Shown in pieces: positions 24,306 through 35,909 of a DNA stretch of 52,298 nucleotides. The notes below the pieces were generated by a model. That model did not search any database and was not told the origin of the DNA. It saw only the letters and a list, made by a program, of their open reading frames with translations. Location of the stretch: positions 1-52,298 of the forward strand of contig JNEU01000467.1 in assembly GCA_000697475.1 (NCBI GenBank), written 5' to 3'. A program made the translations under genes and the position numbers. The number at the start of each line of letters is the position of its first letter. Position 1 is the stretch's first letter. The stretch comes from Lichtheimia corymbifera B2541. Taxonomy: Eukaryota > Mucoromycota > Mucoromycetes > Mucorales > Lichtheimiaceae.

Positions 24306-25343
24306 ATGCGTCTTACGCGTGTATTGTATCAAATGACTCGTACAGTGAATATTGGACAACAAAAAGTACAACTAACGGGGGCCACACCGGATATCGTCGA
24401 CAAAGTGGTGGCATTCCAACCATTCCAGGACTGGGTGAACCGATTGGACAAGGAGCAACGCGACCGCAACGATGAAATGGACATCACGTCAATCGAGATT
24501 CAGAGCACCGATGTCTTTTCTTCAGACAAGCTTGGTTTCGTAAAGTTCAAAGCCAACGTCAAGTTCAAGGATACTGGAAAGAGTGCGCCTGGTATCACTT
24601 TTATGGTAATTTAAATGATTTGTATAGAGGAGGAGCAGGCTCTAAAATGATATGCATATAGAGAGGTGGATCCGTGTCGGTGTTGACTATCCTGCGATGC
24701 AATGATAAAAGCGACAAAGAGGATCAAGTCTTGTTAACGCTACAGCCCCGAATCCCCGTAGCAAGTTTGGCGTTTCCCGAAATTCCTGCAGGAATGTTGG
24801 ATGGCTCTGGCAACTTTTCGGGCACTGCTGCTCGTGAGATTTATGAAGAAACAGGTGCGTAGTTAGGTATTCCCCTGATTATCAAAGGGGAGGAGGAGGA
24901 TGGATGAATATGTAAGGGGGGAAAGGGTCAATGAATGGAGTTAACAAGCTGTGTTTTAGGTTTATCCATCGAAGAACATGAATTGATAGACCTAACAGAG
25001 AAGGCGTATGGAAGTCAATGGCAAGGCGTATATCCGTCAGCCGGTGGATGTGGTAAGTTGAGGATAATAATAAGAAAAAAAGGAGTACTCTGTAATGGTA
25101 GACCAACAACTTTATCTATTCATAGATGAATTCCTTCGATTGTTCCTTTGTATCAAACATATGAGCCACGCTGATATCCAAAAGTTGGAAGGAAAGTTGA
25201 CAGGATTACGGGATAGAGGCGAAAATATCACTCTCAAGCTGGTACCATTGAAGGATGCATGGCGAATGGCACCTGATGCCAAGTTGTTATCAAGTTTAGC
25301 TTTGTATCATGCACTTAAGGAAGAAAAGAATGTGATTGAATAA
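24306..25343 (+). CDS. ADP-sugar diphosphatase-like Nudix hydrolase
   Basis: Predicted hydrolase of nucleoside diphosphate sugars, 267 residues. Exons 24306..24605, 24662..24854, 24960..25052, 25126..25343. The Nudix box is GMLDGSGNFSGTAAREIYEETGL-like, with the diagnostic REIYEETG and a slightly expanded first half. It is preceded by FPEIPAGML and by the strand GGSVSVLTILRC. The N-terminal part (TGATPDIVDKVVAFQPFQDW) and PGITFMRGG recall plant NUDT14-type ADP-sugar diphosphatases more than yeast Ysa1. The Nudix helix is split by an intron after the glutamates. The N-terminus MRLTRVLYQMTRTV is mildly basic; Met10 is an alternative start. It lies only 100 bp after the TFS2M gene. Confidence 0.87.
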
Positions 25344-25650
25344 AAATATGATTATATAAAAACAACAACACTACACGCGACAACAGGTGATGGTTATGCA
25401 GGCTAAGGAAGCCAATGCATGTCATTGTTGGGGTACCTGCAGTAATGAAATCACTGTCGCTCTCTCTTTTTCTGGATGTCACTAATACTACTGCATGCAT
25501 GCTGGTTGATATAACGTACAAAGTAATGCTCCTGCATTCACGTATAAAAACTAAAGAGAAAGGGGTGGGCGAGTGATATACATGTCTTGATTGGAACCGA
25601 AGGGAGTAAAACGCATTCTTTTTCCATTTTTCTTTTCTTTACTTGTTTGC
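25344..25650. other. Short intergenic gap
   Basis: 307 bp between the Nudix stop and the PIP5K start. An AATAAA-like signal overlaps the Nudix stop (about 25341-25348). Nothing else is seen. Confidence 0.4.
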
Positions 25651-28081
25651 ATGTCAGTCCTTCTCAGTCAACCACTTGAACACCAACAACAAGAAACTCG
25701 CCATCGAGATCAACCGTCCATGCATCTACTACGAGAGTGCGACAACCATTCAACAAGTCCATGTACTCCTCCATTGTCTCCTAATGATCTATCCTCTTCC
25801 ACCAATACAAGCCATGACCCCGATTCCACCGATCTTGCTGATCCTTCCACGCCCCCACCTTCACGTTCCAGCACAGTTAAAAAGACAACACAGCTACCGC
25901 TGACAAGCCATATCACTTCACAGTCGTCAATAGATAGCAACGATCATCACCATCTACTACCACCAACAACAGATCACAATAACCAAAAGCCCAGCAAGAA
26001 GGATCATGCATTCGACAAGAACAGTATTGATCGCTTATCAAGACAACCATCCACATCCACATCATCTTCGTCCTCTGGTCAGATTATATTCCAGCAAGTC
26101 TCCACAACCGAGAACGTAGTAGTAGAGGAACGACCAGAACAACAACATGGAGTCATGGCAACGACATTACAACCTAAATTATCACGACCCGGTTACGTCG
26201 ACACCGATGATGAGGATGATGATAGCAAACAGTTGTCAATTGGCACGAGAATAGCAAAAGGCCATCGTCATTATACCTTGATGTAAGCTGCTATTATTAT
26301 CGTTATCAGGCTTCCATTGTAACACAGCATAAACCAATTTAGGTATGACATGTTGACAGGCATTCGAATTGCGGTAAGTCAATTGGTTTATGGTACTGGA
26401 GGAGATGGGACACTAAAACCTACCAACTCTTTTATTTTTAGGTGGGTCGCGTTTCTGCCAAACTTTGGAGAGATCTTTCTGATCAAGACTTTCGAGCGGC
26501 GCATAAGTTGGTCTTTGATGTGTAAGTCTTTTTCCTTTGTCTCCTTCTTCATCCATGCTACTAACAACCTCTTCTGCCCCTTCCACCACACCCCTTTTTG
26601 TCTATGGCGTCAAATTGCGGTTATCTCATTTGTCCAAACAAACATGGATTGCTCCTACTTTCAGTACAGGCAATGAATTGACACCAGGTGTCAAGTACGA
26701 TTTCAAATTCAAGGATTATGCCCCTTGGGTATTTCGCCATTTGCGTGAACGTTTTCGAGTCGATGCAGCAGATTACATGGTATGAGCACACGTGCATTGT
26801 TAGATCAAATGTTGTGAATTGACAGCCCTGCTTTGTAGATGTCTTTGACGAACAAGTATATCTTGTCTGAACTATCATCACCTGGCAAGAGCAAGAGCTT
26901 CTTTTATTACTCAAGAGACTGCCGATTCATCATCAAGACCATTCATCACGTCGAACATCGTTTCTTGCGTCGTATCCTAAAGCAGTATTATAATGTAAGT
27001 CTACGCACCACGGGTGGTAAGAGGGGATATTTGTATTGACATGTCATATCCAATTAGCACGTGTGTGACAACCCAAACACGCTCTTGTCTCGGTTTTATG
27101 GATTGCATCGCATCAAATTACCACGTGGCCGCAAGATCCACTTTATCGTCATGGGCAATGTATTTCCAGCAAGCAAGGATCTGCATCTCGTCTTTGATTT
27201 GAAAGGTTCAACATTTGGAAGATTTACACCTGAAGAACGGCTAGCCACCAATCCCATGACCGTGCTTAAAGATCAAAATTGGATTGCACGCTCACAAAAG
27301 CTTCGACTTGGACCTGAAAAGAGAAACCTTTTTATCCAGCAATTGGAGCGTGATATCGCAGTGAGTATTTGGAATGCGTTAGGCTTTTCAAAGGTACTAA
27401 TTATGTTGGTAGCTCTTAACGGCCATGAACATTATGGATTACAGTATGCTGGTTGGCATCCACGATATGGAACGTGAGAATGGTGAAGACCGTGAAGACC
27501 AACATCTGCACATAGTTAGGGTATGTATTTTACAGAAGGGGAGAATGATATCATGTATTGATCAACAAGTGCGTTCTAGACCGAACATATGGGACCTACT
27601 GATGGAGCTCGACGTGCAAGCAAGGCGACGTTTGTGCGCAATGCATTGAAGAATACAAATTCACGGCTCTTGGACAAAAAGGAACTGCCAAAAAGGTTAT
27701 CAATGGAGTATGTATGATAGTAATGGCGGTTATTACCTATATACTGACGAGTGAGCGGGTTCGATATAGGCGGAAGCATTGTGTGTTTTATGCAGACGAT
27801 GGTGGTTTCCAGGCAACGAACGCTGACAATCAATCCGAGAGCCTAATATACTTTATCGGAATCATTGACATACTCACTCCATACAACAAGCTGAAAAAGA
27901 CGGAGCATCTTTGGAAAAGTATAACTCAAGATAAGGTAAGCGTTGAGGGGTGATTGTACGTTGCTCGTAGGAGGCGACTTTTTTAAACTTTGACTTTTAT
28001 TAGCATACCATATCTTCCGTGCCTGCTGGCGAGTACGGGGAACGTTTTATGCATTTTATGAAGCACGCTGTGACACAATAA
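25651..28081 (+). CDS. MSS4: Phosphatidylinositol-4-phosphate 5-kinase (Mss4 type)
   Basis: Makes PI(4,5)P2 at the plasma membrane; in other eukaryotes it is stimulated by ARF6. Ten exons: 25651..26282, 26343..26373, 26442..26521, 26665..26779, 26839..26994, 27058..27360, 27413..27520, 27580..27707, 27770..27935, 28004..28081; 598 residues. A roughly 200-residue Ser/Thr/Pro-rich N-terminus is followed by the lipid-kinase domain from [20 protein letters not shown]. Visible motifs are [14 protein letters not shown], the ATP-binding [21 protein letters not shown], the catalytic [13 protein letters not shown], and the C-terminal [19 protein letters not shown] with its type I specificity-loop basic residues. 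The start is the first ATG in the open frame after a stretch of TTT-rich leader; Met33 is another option. Confidence 0.94.
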
Positions 28082-28805
28082 TCCCTTCCTGGCCATCATC
28101 ACCATCATCATCCTCTTACATGTTCATCATATACATCACACACTTATAACCCATTCATCCCTTGGTCACCATAATCATGACATTCTTTTCCATCAAATCA
28201 TCCTTGCATGTTGCATTCTTCATATAAAGCATTTTAATTGTGTTGCATTGATATATACTATTGATTGTTATCTCCTATAACCTGGCTATCTACTACAGCT
28301 ATAGAAACCTGATGTTGGCGTAGTTGCACCATATCCATAATACCAACCAGGCAGCTGGGCAGGTTTCCTCCCGATGTCCCGAATAAAAAAACTCGCAATT
28401 GCGTGTCTGACGATCTCACTTTTTCACTTCAAGTCCAAGTTCTCCAGTAGGGGTATTCTCATCAGGGTGTTGCCATGGCCAGAATCGTGTCTAGATGTGT
28501 AAAAGTAAAGCTGACTTCCGAGCTCGACATTGGCTTCTTTCAATTCTGAGTTCTAAATCCCACCCAAAATGCCTGCGGACATTGGCACTTTTGATTTGCC
28601 AACGACATTGAATCTCTTTTGATGCCCATTGCTATCAAATGATCTCCCCAAATCATTTGCTGATGCTATATATATCTTCAGCATGTTTTCCGCTTCAGAA
28701 TGATATGCATAACATAGCACTTTTATGACGTTTTCGACCATTTCCTTTGGTCCATATATGGGAATTTTCGCGTCCGTCAGTCTGTTTCACATTTTTTTGA
28801 AAATG
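28082..28805. other. Intergenic region between PIP5K and tRNA-Ala
   Basis: About 720 bp of AT-rich sequence with an ATC/ATT-rich 3' UTR-like start. I see no gene in it. Confidence 0.45.
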
Positions 28806-28878
28806 GGGTAGTAGCTCAAATGGTAGAGCGCTCGCTTCGCATGCGAGAGGTACCGTGATCGATACACGGCTATTCCAT
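28806..28878 (+). tRNA. tRNA-Ala (anticodon CGC)
   Basis: A complete 73-nt intronless cloverleaf: 7-bp acceptor stem (ggggtag with ctattcc), 4-bp D stem (gctc/gagc), 5-bp anticodon stem (ctcgc/gcgag) with loop ttCGCat, 5-nt variable loop and 5-bp T stem (ccgtg/cacgg). The acceptor stem contains the G3:U70 wobble that identifies tRNA-Ala, agreeing with the CGC anticodon (codon GCG). The A box TAGCTCAAATGG is perfect. The T loop reads ATCGATA, so position 54 is A instead of T and position 60 is A. Discriminator base is A; CCA is not encoded. TTATTTT a few bases downstream may terminate Pol III. Confidence 0.93.
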
Positions 28879-29324
28879 TTATTTTGCAGCGACCCATTTT
28901 TGGGATAAACCACGTGACCTGGAACAAGTTGTCTTGAAAAAGTAACTTTTGCCATTCGTTTTACGAACATCTCTGAAAAGCATGGATGTGAATCGGTGGG
29001 ATCGTTGTGTACAAAAGAAAGAAAGTAATCATTTTAAAATTGGCAACCCCTGTAACCTGTATGGATTATCACATCATGTAATAGGACAGTGGAATTACTG
29101 GTATGAAAAGTATCATGCCCATCACTCGAGCAGGCATGTAAACGTGTATCCGAATCCCATTACAAAAGTAATGACATAGGATGTCATGTAAGGCATAATA
29201 GTTGGCACCAGTAATGCAGGTGATCGGGATTGGGAGGAGGAAGAAGCGGAGATTATCCCACCATATATTTTTTTGTTGGCCCTGTCTGCTCGCTCTTTGT
29301 TTTCGCTCTTTTTCGTTTTATACT
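28879..29324. other. Intergenic region, AIM19 promoter side
   Basis: 446 bp between tRNA-Ala and the AIM19-like start. T-rich close to the ATG (about 29270-29320). No gene seen. Confidence 0.4.
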
Positions 29325-29893
29325 ATGCAAGAAGAAAAGACCCCAACGACGTTGGTCGACAAACTTGCTCAATCGCCTTATCCGATATGGTCACTTTCAG
29401 CACTAAGTAAGCGCCTTTGCATCAACAGCGATATGAACGAAAAATTGAAAAAGACAAACCAGCTGACTGATGTTGCTGTTGAAAGCATGTGCGAGTTTAC
29501 CATACTCTGTCAAAAAGATACCCGGCATGCCATCCATGTTCCAAACCATGGCATTCACTGCCATTTTTGCAGGTGCAGGGTAAATACCGCTATTATTGTA
29601 TCGATGTTCTATCAAAGTACTCAAATGGATGCTAGCTATGTAACACATGCAGGGGACGCCGAAAACGGTGCAGGCATCGCAACGGGTGAGTTTGGGCCTA
29701 TGAATGAACCATCCATTAGCACTAATACACGATCGCATGAATATTCATAGCATGGTGTTTGTCATGGTCATTTTTAAATGCACGAAGAGCGATCACGTCG
29801 TTGAAGCCTTTACCAATCGCACTTTTCGCGGCTGTTGCAGCAAACACTGTTATCTATGGCAAAAAGACACTCGAAGTCAATGGCTACATTTAG
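29325..29893 (+). CDS. AIM19: AIM19-family mitochondrial membrane protein
   Basis: Small fungal membrane protein of 122 residues; the yeast relative Aim19 is mitochondrial and affects mitochondrial inheritance, with unknown biochemistry. Exons 29325..29406, 29486..29579, 29636..29685, 29751..29893. The family blocks are in order: LAQSPYPIWSLSAL, FQTMAFTAIFAGAGY (TM), the hallmark GDAENGAGIATAW, LSWSFLNARRAI, and PLPIALFAAVAANTVIYGKK (TM). The acceptors at 29485 and 29635 were chosen because they keep the frame and recover the conserved spacing between the TM and GDAENGAG; other AGs nearby give stops or extra residues. Confidence 0.82.
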
Positions 29894-30389
29894 AGGAGCA
29901 TGGAAATAAAACGAGAGGAAAAGTAATTGGGCGTATCGGTGACTGCAAATGGTTTTTAAAGTACAAGTGATCTCGTCTTGATCCGCTAGTAAGACGACAA
30001 TGACCTCAGAGTGGTTTAAGAATGGTATCATATAATCGACCACCAATGCTATCTTTTCATTTGATCATCAACATCATATGATTTAATGCTCGAATTGCCA
30101 GTAATGGTCAAGGGCGACAACATCCTTTTATTGTGCATTGTGGGCGTGGGTATTTCCGTCTGTTGGGAATGATGCATTGATGAATTGGTGCATGGGATGA
30201 TAAATTGATGGGGCGCATATACCAGGAGAGCGTAGTGGTGTGGATGTAGACAAAGAGCTTTGGGTTGATTGATCAAGTGCACATGTGATATGCGATTCCC
30301 AACTCAGTTCATGCAGTGGTGTAGGCAATAATATGATAATTAGCAGAGGACGACGAAGGCCACGCTTTGCTTCTCCTTTCTCCCTAACC
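29894..30389. other. Intergenic region upstream of the repeat-protein gene
   Basis: About 500 bp, AT-rich. The open frame of the next gene extends upstream to an ATG at 30285, so part of this stretch could be coding. No other gene is seen. Confidence 0.4.
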
Positions 30390-31954
30390 ATGGATCCCTT
30401 TTTACCTGCAATGGTTCTCACTTCTCTCTGCATTGCTGCCACAAAGGTGTACCGGCATCTACGTCCTAACGACCAGCAGCCTCCTCCTATTCAAGCTGAA
30501 CAACACGATGGCGACAATCTGGAGACTGCGGATTCTACGGCCAGTGGGTCACAAGAAGCAAGTTTTTCAGAAGCAACATCCAGTGCACGCACTAGCTCAG
30601 AAGAAAGCCCTGGCTTGTGTGATGAAAAGGATACTGATGGTAAGTCCAACGAAAGCTATTTTTCTTGCTTCAATCATTCTTAACCATGTTCTACTTAGAT
30701 AATGACTCTGGTCCATCGCCCCCGTTGACTGCCTTGGCACCTGTTACACCTCCACATTCACCACCCCGTATGACTCGTCAGTATGCGTTCTACAAGTCGA
30801 TCCACCATGAACGCAGTATACTACCCTCTTGTCATGAACTGCTGACTTCAGATGAAGAACAAGTCACTCAGAAGGATAAGAATACCAACATTCCAAGCCA
30901 AGTCACAACCAAGAGTGACAATCAACCTCATCATGGGTCCACCACCTCCTCCGCAGCTGCACAACGTTATCATGCAAAGAAACCATGGCTAATTCCACAA
31001 TCAGCTGCTTCCAAGACAAGTTCTAGTACAAAATATCCCATCCGTGCCGCTGTTTCTCATCATCCAAGACAACGACACATGATTTCATCCAGCTTGAAGA
31101 AGATCCCTGATGATAAAACAGCATCCCATTCATCAACTGAAAGTGACCCTGTTTTTAGTATCCCTTCTTCATCGCAAGCACCTCCTCCCATGACTCGTCA
31201 GTATGCGTTCTACAAGTCGATCCACCATGAACGCAGTATACTACCCTCTTGGTATGAACTGCTGACTTCAGATGAAGAACAAGTCACTCAGAAGGATAAG
31301 AATACCAACATTCCAAGCCAAGTCACACCCAAGAGTGGCAATCAACCTCATCATGGGTCCACCACCTCCTCCGCAGCTGCACAACGTTATCGTGCAAAGA
31401 AACCATGGCTAATTCCACAATCAGCTGCTTCCAAGACAAGTTCTAGTACAAAATATCCCATCCGTGCCGCTGTTTCTCCTCATCCAAGACAACGACACAT
31501 GATTTCATCCAGCTTGAAGAAGATCCCTGATGATAAAACAGCATCCCATTCATCAACTGAAAGTGACCCTGTTTTTAGTATCCCTTCTTCATCTATTTCT
31601 TCATCGCAAGCACCTTCTCCCATGACTCGGCAATATGCATTCTGTGGATCGAAGGATACTTCATCATCAACAACAACCTCGTCAACAACAAGTAGCTCGT
31701 CAACCAATGCTACACAAAATCAAGAAAGACGGACAAGACTCACATCCCCCGAATTAATGCCACCACCACCTCCCAGACCTCCTCGTCGACACAACAGACC
31801 TTTGTTGAGAAGACAGAACGCCTTCTTCGCCGATACTACACCTGATCACACCATGCATGTTTCCAAAAGAAAACGCCATCTTATGGACGAGAATATATCA
31901 CCTCCATCAAATTCTCGCACTGTGAGACAACGACTGAACACGGATAAGGCGTAA
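30390..31954 (+). CDS. Unknown Ser/Pro-rich protein with internal 140-residue tandem duplication
   Basis: Not a family I recognise; 501 residues. Exons 30390..30639 and 30699..31954. A short hydrophobic N-terminus (FLPAMVLTSLCIAATKV) is followed by polar low-complexity sequence. Two near-identical 140-residue units follow (30770..31189 and 31190..31621, the second 12 bp longer by a SISS insertion). Each opens with MTRQYAFYKSIHHERS and ends at SIPSSS. A third start of the unit (MTRQYAFCGSK) breaks off after about eight residues, and a fourth related motif, LRRQNAFFADTTPD, occurs near the end. Pro tracts (PPPPPRPPRR) and basic KRKRH are visible. The upstream in-frame ATG at 30285 is an alternative start. 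Confidence 0.72.
30770..31621 (+). repeat. 420/432-bp tandem duplication inside the coding region
   Basis: Two direct units, 30770..31189 and 31190..31621, differ at only a few bases (for example tgtcat/tggtat near 30832/31252, acaacc/acaccc, catgca/cgtgca) plus one 12-bp insertion in the second. The frame is conserved because both lengths are multiples of three. The high identity means a recent duplication or ongoing gene conversion. Confidence 0.93.
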
Positions 31955-32262
31955 CCGACAGCATAATCATATCACAGCAGCATGGGATAAGGCGGTAATC
32001 AACATCACAACCAACAACATGACATTTGGATAAAGCGCAATCCTCAACATCACAACCATAATGACAGCACGAATAAGGCATAGTCAACAACAACATGACC
32101 ATTTGACATGGACAATGTATATCAAAAAGGACCAACGACTTGACGCGGATAACGTGTAATCAGCAACACCACGACCATAATGACATGGACAATGTATATC
32201 AAAAAGGACCAACGACTTGACGCGGATAACGTGTAATCAGCAACACCACGACCATAATGACA
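31938..32262 (+). repeat. Minisatellite starting at the stop codon; last two units are exact 77-bp repeats
   Basis: Degenerate copies of a core like GGATAAnGCGTAATCA followed by CAnCACAACCATAATGACA begin at the last codons of the preceding gene and continue to about 32262. The two final units, 32104..32180 and 32181..32257, are direct repeats of 77 bp that look identical by eye. Each copy of the core carries a TAA-like stop equivalent to the gene's own stop codon. Confidence 0.85.
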
Positions 32263-33233
32263 ACTCCTCCAAAGCAAAGATGGTTTTCGTTTTGGTCACA
32301 AGCATCATCATATCTCTCATCATTAGCTACATACTCAACTTTCACATGTATATTTTGCTATCTTGCTATCTTGTATCAAAATAAATCTCCTCGTATCTTA
32401 CATACTGACACAATCATTGCCCTCCTCCTCCTCCTGCTTCTTTTATTTACATGATGCGTGTCTCAGCACTTAGGGAGTAACCAGCCCGTCTCATCAAGAG
32501 GTACGTGTGTGTGTCACCATGAATACCTTTTCAAGGCAATGATGAGGATGCCTCTCGTTTTGGTATTTTGCATCTGGGATTTATCATGTTGATATAAAGA
32601 AGACTTCTTCCGATTCACCGTTCTCAGGTGCCACAACAACGATCATGCATTGAAGAAGACCACTACTCCACTTTGTAAATAGCAACCTTCACCATGTAAC
32701 ATCCAAAGCACATGCAGCGTAAATTGTCATTTCGAACACACCCCCCTTATCTTCATTAAACAAATCGCTCTAATGAGTTCCAAAGTCAAAACTATGTATT
32801 TTTTCGGAATAGCAGGCTGAGAAGATCATTGCATATGTGTCACAATGCTCGTGGTGTGCGAACTCATTGACGTCCGCAACGACTTAGCACGTAGCTTAAT
32901 CATAAATGGCACAAGAATGTCTTTAAGCTGAAAACCAATATAAAACAAGAATGACCCTATTCCATGGTGGAATGGATGACCACCCTATTATTATAATCTT
33001 ATAGCTTTAAATAGCATGCCATCATTGCCAAGTGCACGGACAATGTATGCATGCACGTCAGCCTTTACTGCTGCTGTGGCGAGGGTGTTGAGGCGCGGTT
33101 GTCTTGGTATTCGCCTTTCGAGGTGGGTAATGGGCTAAGCATAATCAGAAAAAGGAATCTAAGCCCAAGCTGTTGGATCACAACGTGTATAAATTAGTGG
33201 AGACGAAGATCCATTTTTCAGCATCTTCAACAT
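32263..33233. other. Intergenic region upstream of the aspartic protease pair
   Basis: About 970 bp. A short open stretch at 32257-32454 is hydrophobic but unlike any known protein. The only clear element is the TATA box listed separately. Otherwise I see nothing. Confidence 0.4.
33188..33195 (+). promoter_or_regulatory. TATA box of aspartic protease 1
   Basis: TATAAATT lies 46 nt before the ATG of the first protease. The paralogue has an equivalent box at nearly the same distance, which supports a real core promoter and a very short 5' UTR. Confidence 0.6.
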
Positions 33234-34587
33234 ATGCCTTCCATAACTTCACACACAATTGTCTACTCGCTCACATTGCTTGCTTCTTTAGCATCAGCAG
33301 TGCCAACACCAGAACCAGCACCTATTGAATTACCTATTCGTTGGTCCCATCGGATGTATCGGCGACAAGATGATGTATCCACAAATGTGACTTACGGCGT
33401 CAGTGTGCTTGAACCTATGGTTGAGATTGGCGTTGGCACTCCCCCTCAAAAGTTTACAATGATCTTTGACACCGGCAGCTCAGATACATGGGTACCAGAT
33501 AAGCACTGTGATCAAAAGGATGGTTGCATTTCCGGGCGCAGTATGTATAATCTTGTCAAATCAGGAACAATAAGCGTACTCATCATCATTACGTATAGCA
33601 TTTGATAGACAAAAGTCATCGACTGCTAGTTCATTTGAGAAGGATATCCCCCTTTTCATCGCAAGATATGGTTCAGGCAACGTAACAGGAACCTACTTTA
33701 AAGACACAGTAACATTTGGCGACAATACACAACTAAAAGATCAATCGGTGGTGGTGGCCAATCATACTGCTGGCTCTTTTGCTACTCAAGTTCCTGAAAG
33801 CACACTTGTTATGGATGGCATCCTCGGTGCTGGTTTTCCTGGCTTGATGGTTTCAAACCAGCTCTCTAAAAAATCATCGATGGTGCCAGTCCCAATGTCT
33901 TTGTACGAGAACAAAGTGATCAGCAAGCCTCTCTTCTCGGTTTATACAGGCCCCTTAGGCGGATCTTCAGGTTCCATCCTCTTTGGTGGTGTCCATAATA
34001 TTGCAAGTGGTCGTGAAACACACACTGCACCTGTCATCAAATCTAAAGCGTTTAACGGCGATGACTCAGAGTTCTATCAATGGCGTATCCATGTTAACAA
34101 GATTAGCCTTATCGGCAGCAGCAGCAACAACAATACCAAAGGTAGCGATAAAGAAAAAACGGTGCTCGAGTATGCCGATAGCAAGCACTCGTTCCACGTG
34201 GATACTGGCACTCCTGTAAGCCGCCTTCCTGCCAAGGAAGCTGATCATCTCGCTTTGTCCTTGTTTGGTGAGGAAAACCTTGTACGAAACGAAGAAGCTG
34301 GTGTTGGTTATATTGTCAAGGACTGCAGCAAATTCACACCCGACAACACACCTTCTTTATCTATCAGCGTATCAGACACATCTTCCAAGTCATTCAACTT
34401 GGAGCTCAACGTCTATGATCTTCTTCTTTTAAATAGCGAAAAGGAGGATACCTGTATCTTCATCTTTGGCGAGGGACACGACTATATGATTGGCAATTTG
34501 GCCTTGTCTAAATATGTCACCGTATTCAACTTTGGTGACAAGACTATTAGCTTTTCTGATACCAGCGATAGCGATGATACAGCATAG
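33234..34587 (+). CDS. Secreted aspartic protease 1 (pepsin family A1)
   Basis: Predicted secreted acid endopeptidase, 431 residues. Exons 33234..33540 and 33599..34587. A signal peptide ([20 protein letters not shown], cleavage around 21-23) is followed by a very short pro-segment with dibasic YRRQD, a likely Kex2-type site near 44. First active site is [11 protein letters not shown]; the second is [12 protein letters not shown], so both catalytic Asp are present. Cys pair CDQKDGC follows site one. [22 protein letters not shown] is the expected C-terminal strand set, and no GPI signal is visible. A charged loop ([11 protein letters not shown]) sits just before the second active site. It is 1.3 kb upstream of a tandem paralogue. 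Confidence 0.94.
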
Positions 34588-35909
34588 ACATCGTAGTATC
34601 TGTAATTCTAAATCCTTGTAAACGTATAATAGCATCCTCAATAAAAGGTCATATGGCAGTCCAAGCCCATATGGCATATATACCATCAACGTGCAGGCTT
34701 GCCAGCAATGTATTAAAGAATTCCTTGGTCATGAATCAAAGCATCGTAGTCATAGCCTTGTCGTTATTGAGGAGATGTGTATGATTGTCTAGCGAATCCA
34801 CATTATCAGCTGACCAAACGATGGTCCTGCTCATCAAATGCATCAAAACTTCCAGCAAGTGCTTTTAGAACCCACCCTCATGCGGTATATGAATAACATA
34901 CAATAATGAATGTGGATCTTCGAGCCATACATGCGTTCTAAAAATGGTATTAGAAACAACGGTTTGTACGGAGCGATCATCCATTCTATTGAAAACATTG
35001 CACTGTGGATTTTGGACCTTCCCATGTGATATACCGGAGGTATATATGCCGCCACACGTATTAGCAGGTCACATCTCTTGGTCCTACACCCAACACCACC
35101 GTATCTTGAATTTCATTTTGTCCTGTCAAGTGGTCTGTGTGATGGCCCAAGCATGATATGCGTGGTACACTGCATTTTAAAAGGGCAACACCGATCCAAT
35201 TTGGCATCACTGATGTCAGACGTCATATAATAAAGGAATTTTCTGGTTCAAGATGCGTCGATCTTTTTAATGCGACACGTTTATTCCGCAATATGTAAAC
35301 CCCTTACCTAAGCATTCAATGAAGGATACCTTAAAGCGCACACACGCGCACGCACACACCAGCTGCAGCAGTCATCATTGTACCTTTACGCCGGTTTTCT
35401 GATGGGGATAACCAAGGTCATGCTATACTTTACTGAGTAAGAGGATTGTAATTAACATCGTGGCAACCAGCAGACTAGCCATATATATAGGCTTGTGACA
35501 GAGATTGAATCAAACTCAACGCTCTGCTGCTGCTTCGACTGATGAGCGGGAAATTATGGTGTCACCATGTGCTCCTACATTTGGTAGCGTAGCAACAGAC
35601 AACAAATGCAAGCTATGTTTGACTACCATCACCATTGTCAAAGACCTGCAATGCTACGCTGGCATGGGTTTCTTGAAGGAGGAATATCGATTGGATATAT
35701 GATATATGTTAAAGCGTGATGTTTAAAACACGAGGCTACTATGAAGAATTGAGCTTGCAAGATAATCGCTTTTCCAATTCTGCTATGATGGTTATTAGCT
35801 GTGGCTCGGTAACGACTGAGAAGAAATCTAATGCTGCGTAGTGCCTGATACACTTTCATATAAATAGACGTTGAAAATGAGTGCAACCCTTTAACCCATC
35901 CTTATATAC
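34588..35909. other. Spacer between the tandem proteases
   Basis: About 1.3 kb. It includes a CA/CG dinucleotide stretch at about 35338-35360 and a region of short open frames without similarity to known proteins. A TATA box near the end is listed separately. I see no residual third protease copy. Confidence 0.45.
35859..35866 (+). promoter_or_regulatory. TATA box of aspartic protease 2
   Basis: TATAAATA lies 51 nt before the second protease ATG, matching the arrangement in the upstream paralogue. Confidence 0.6.

Noticed and set aside
31938..32262. CRISPR-like array
   Set aside because: Units are directly adjacent and degenerate with no unique spacers; it is a minisatellite in a eukaryotic genome.
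32257..32454. Small hydrophobic frame after the minisatellite
   Set aside because: Only 65 residues, starts at the edge of the repeat and lacks a promoter-like context; likely chance.
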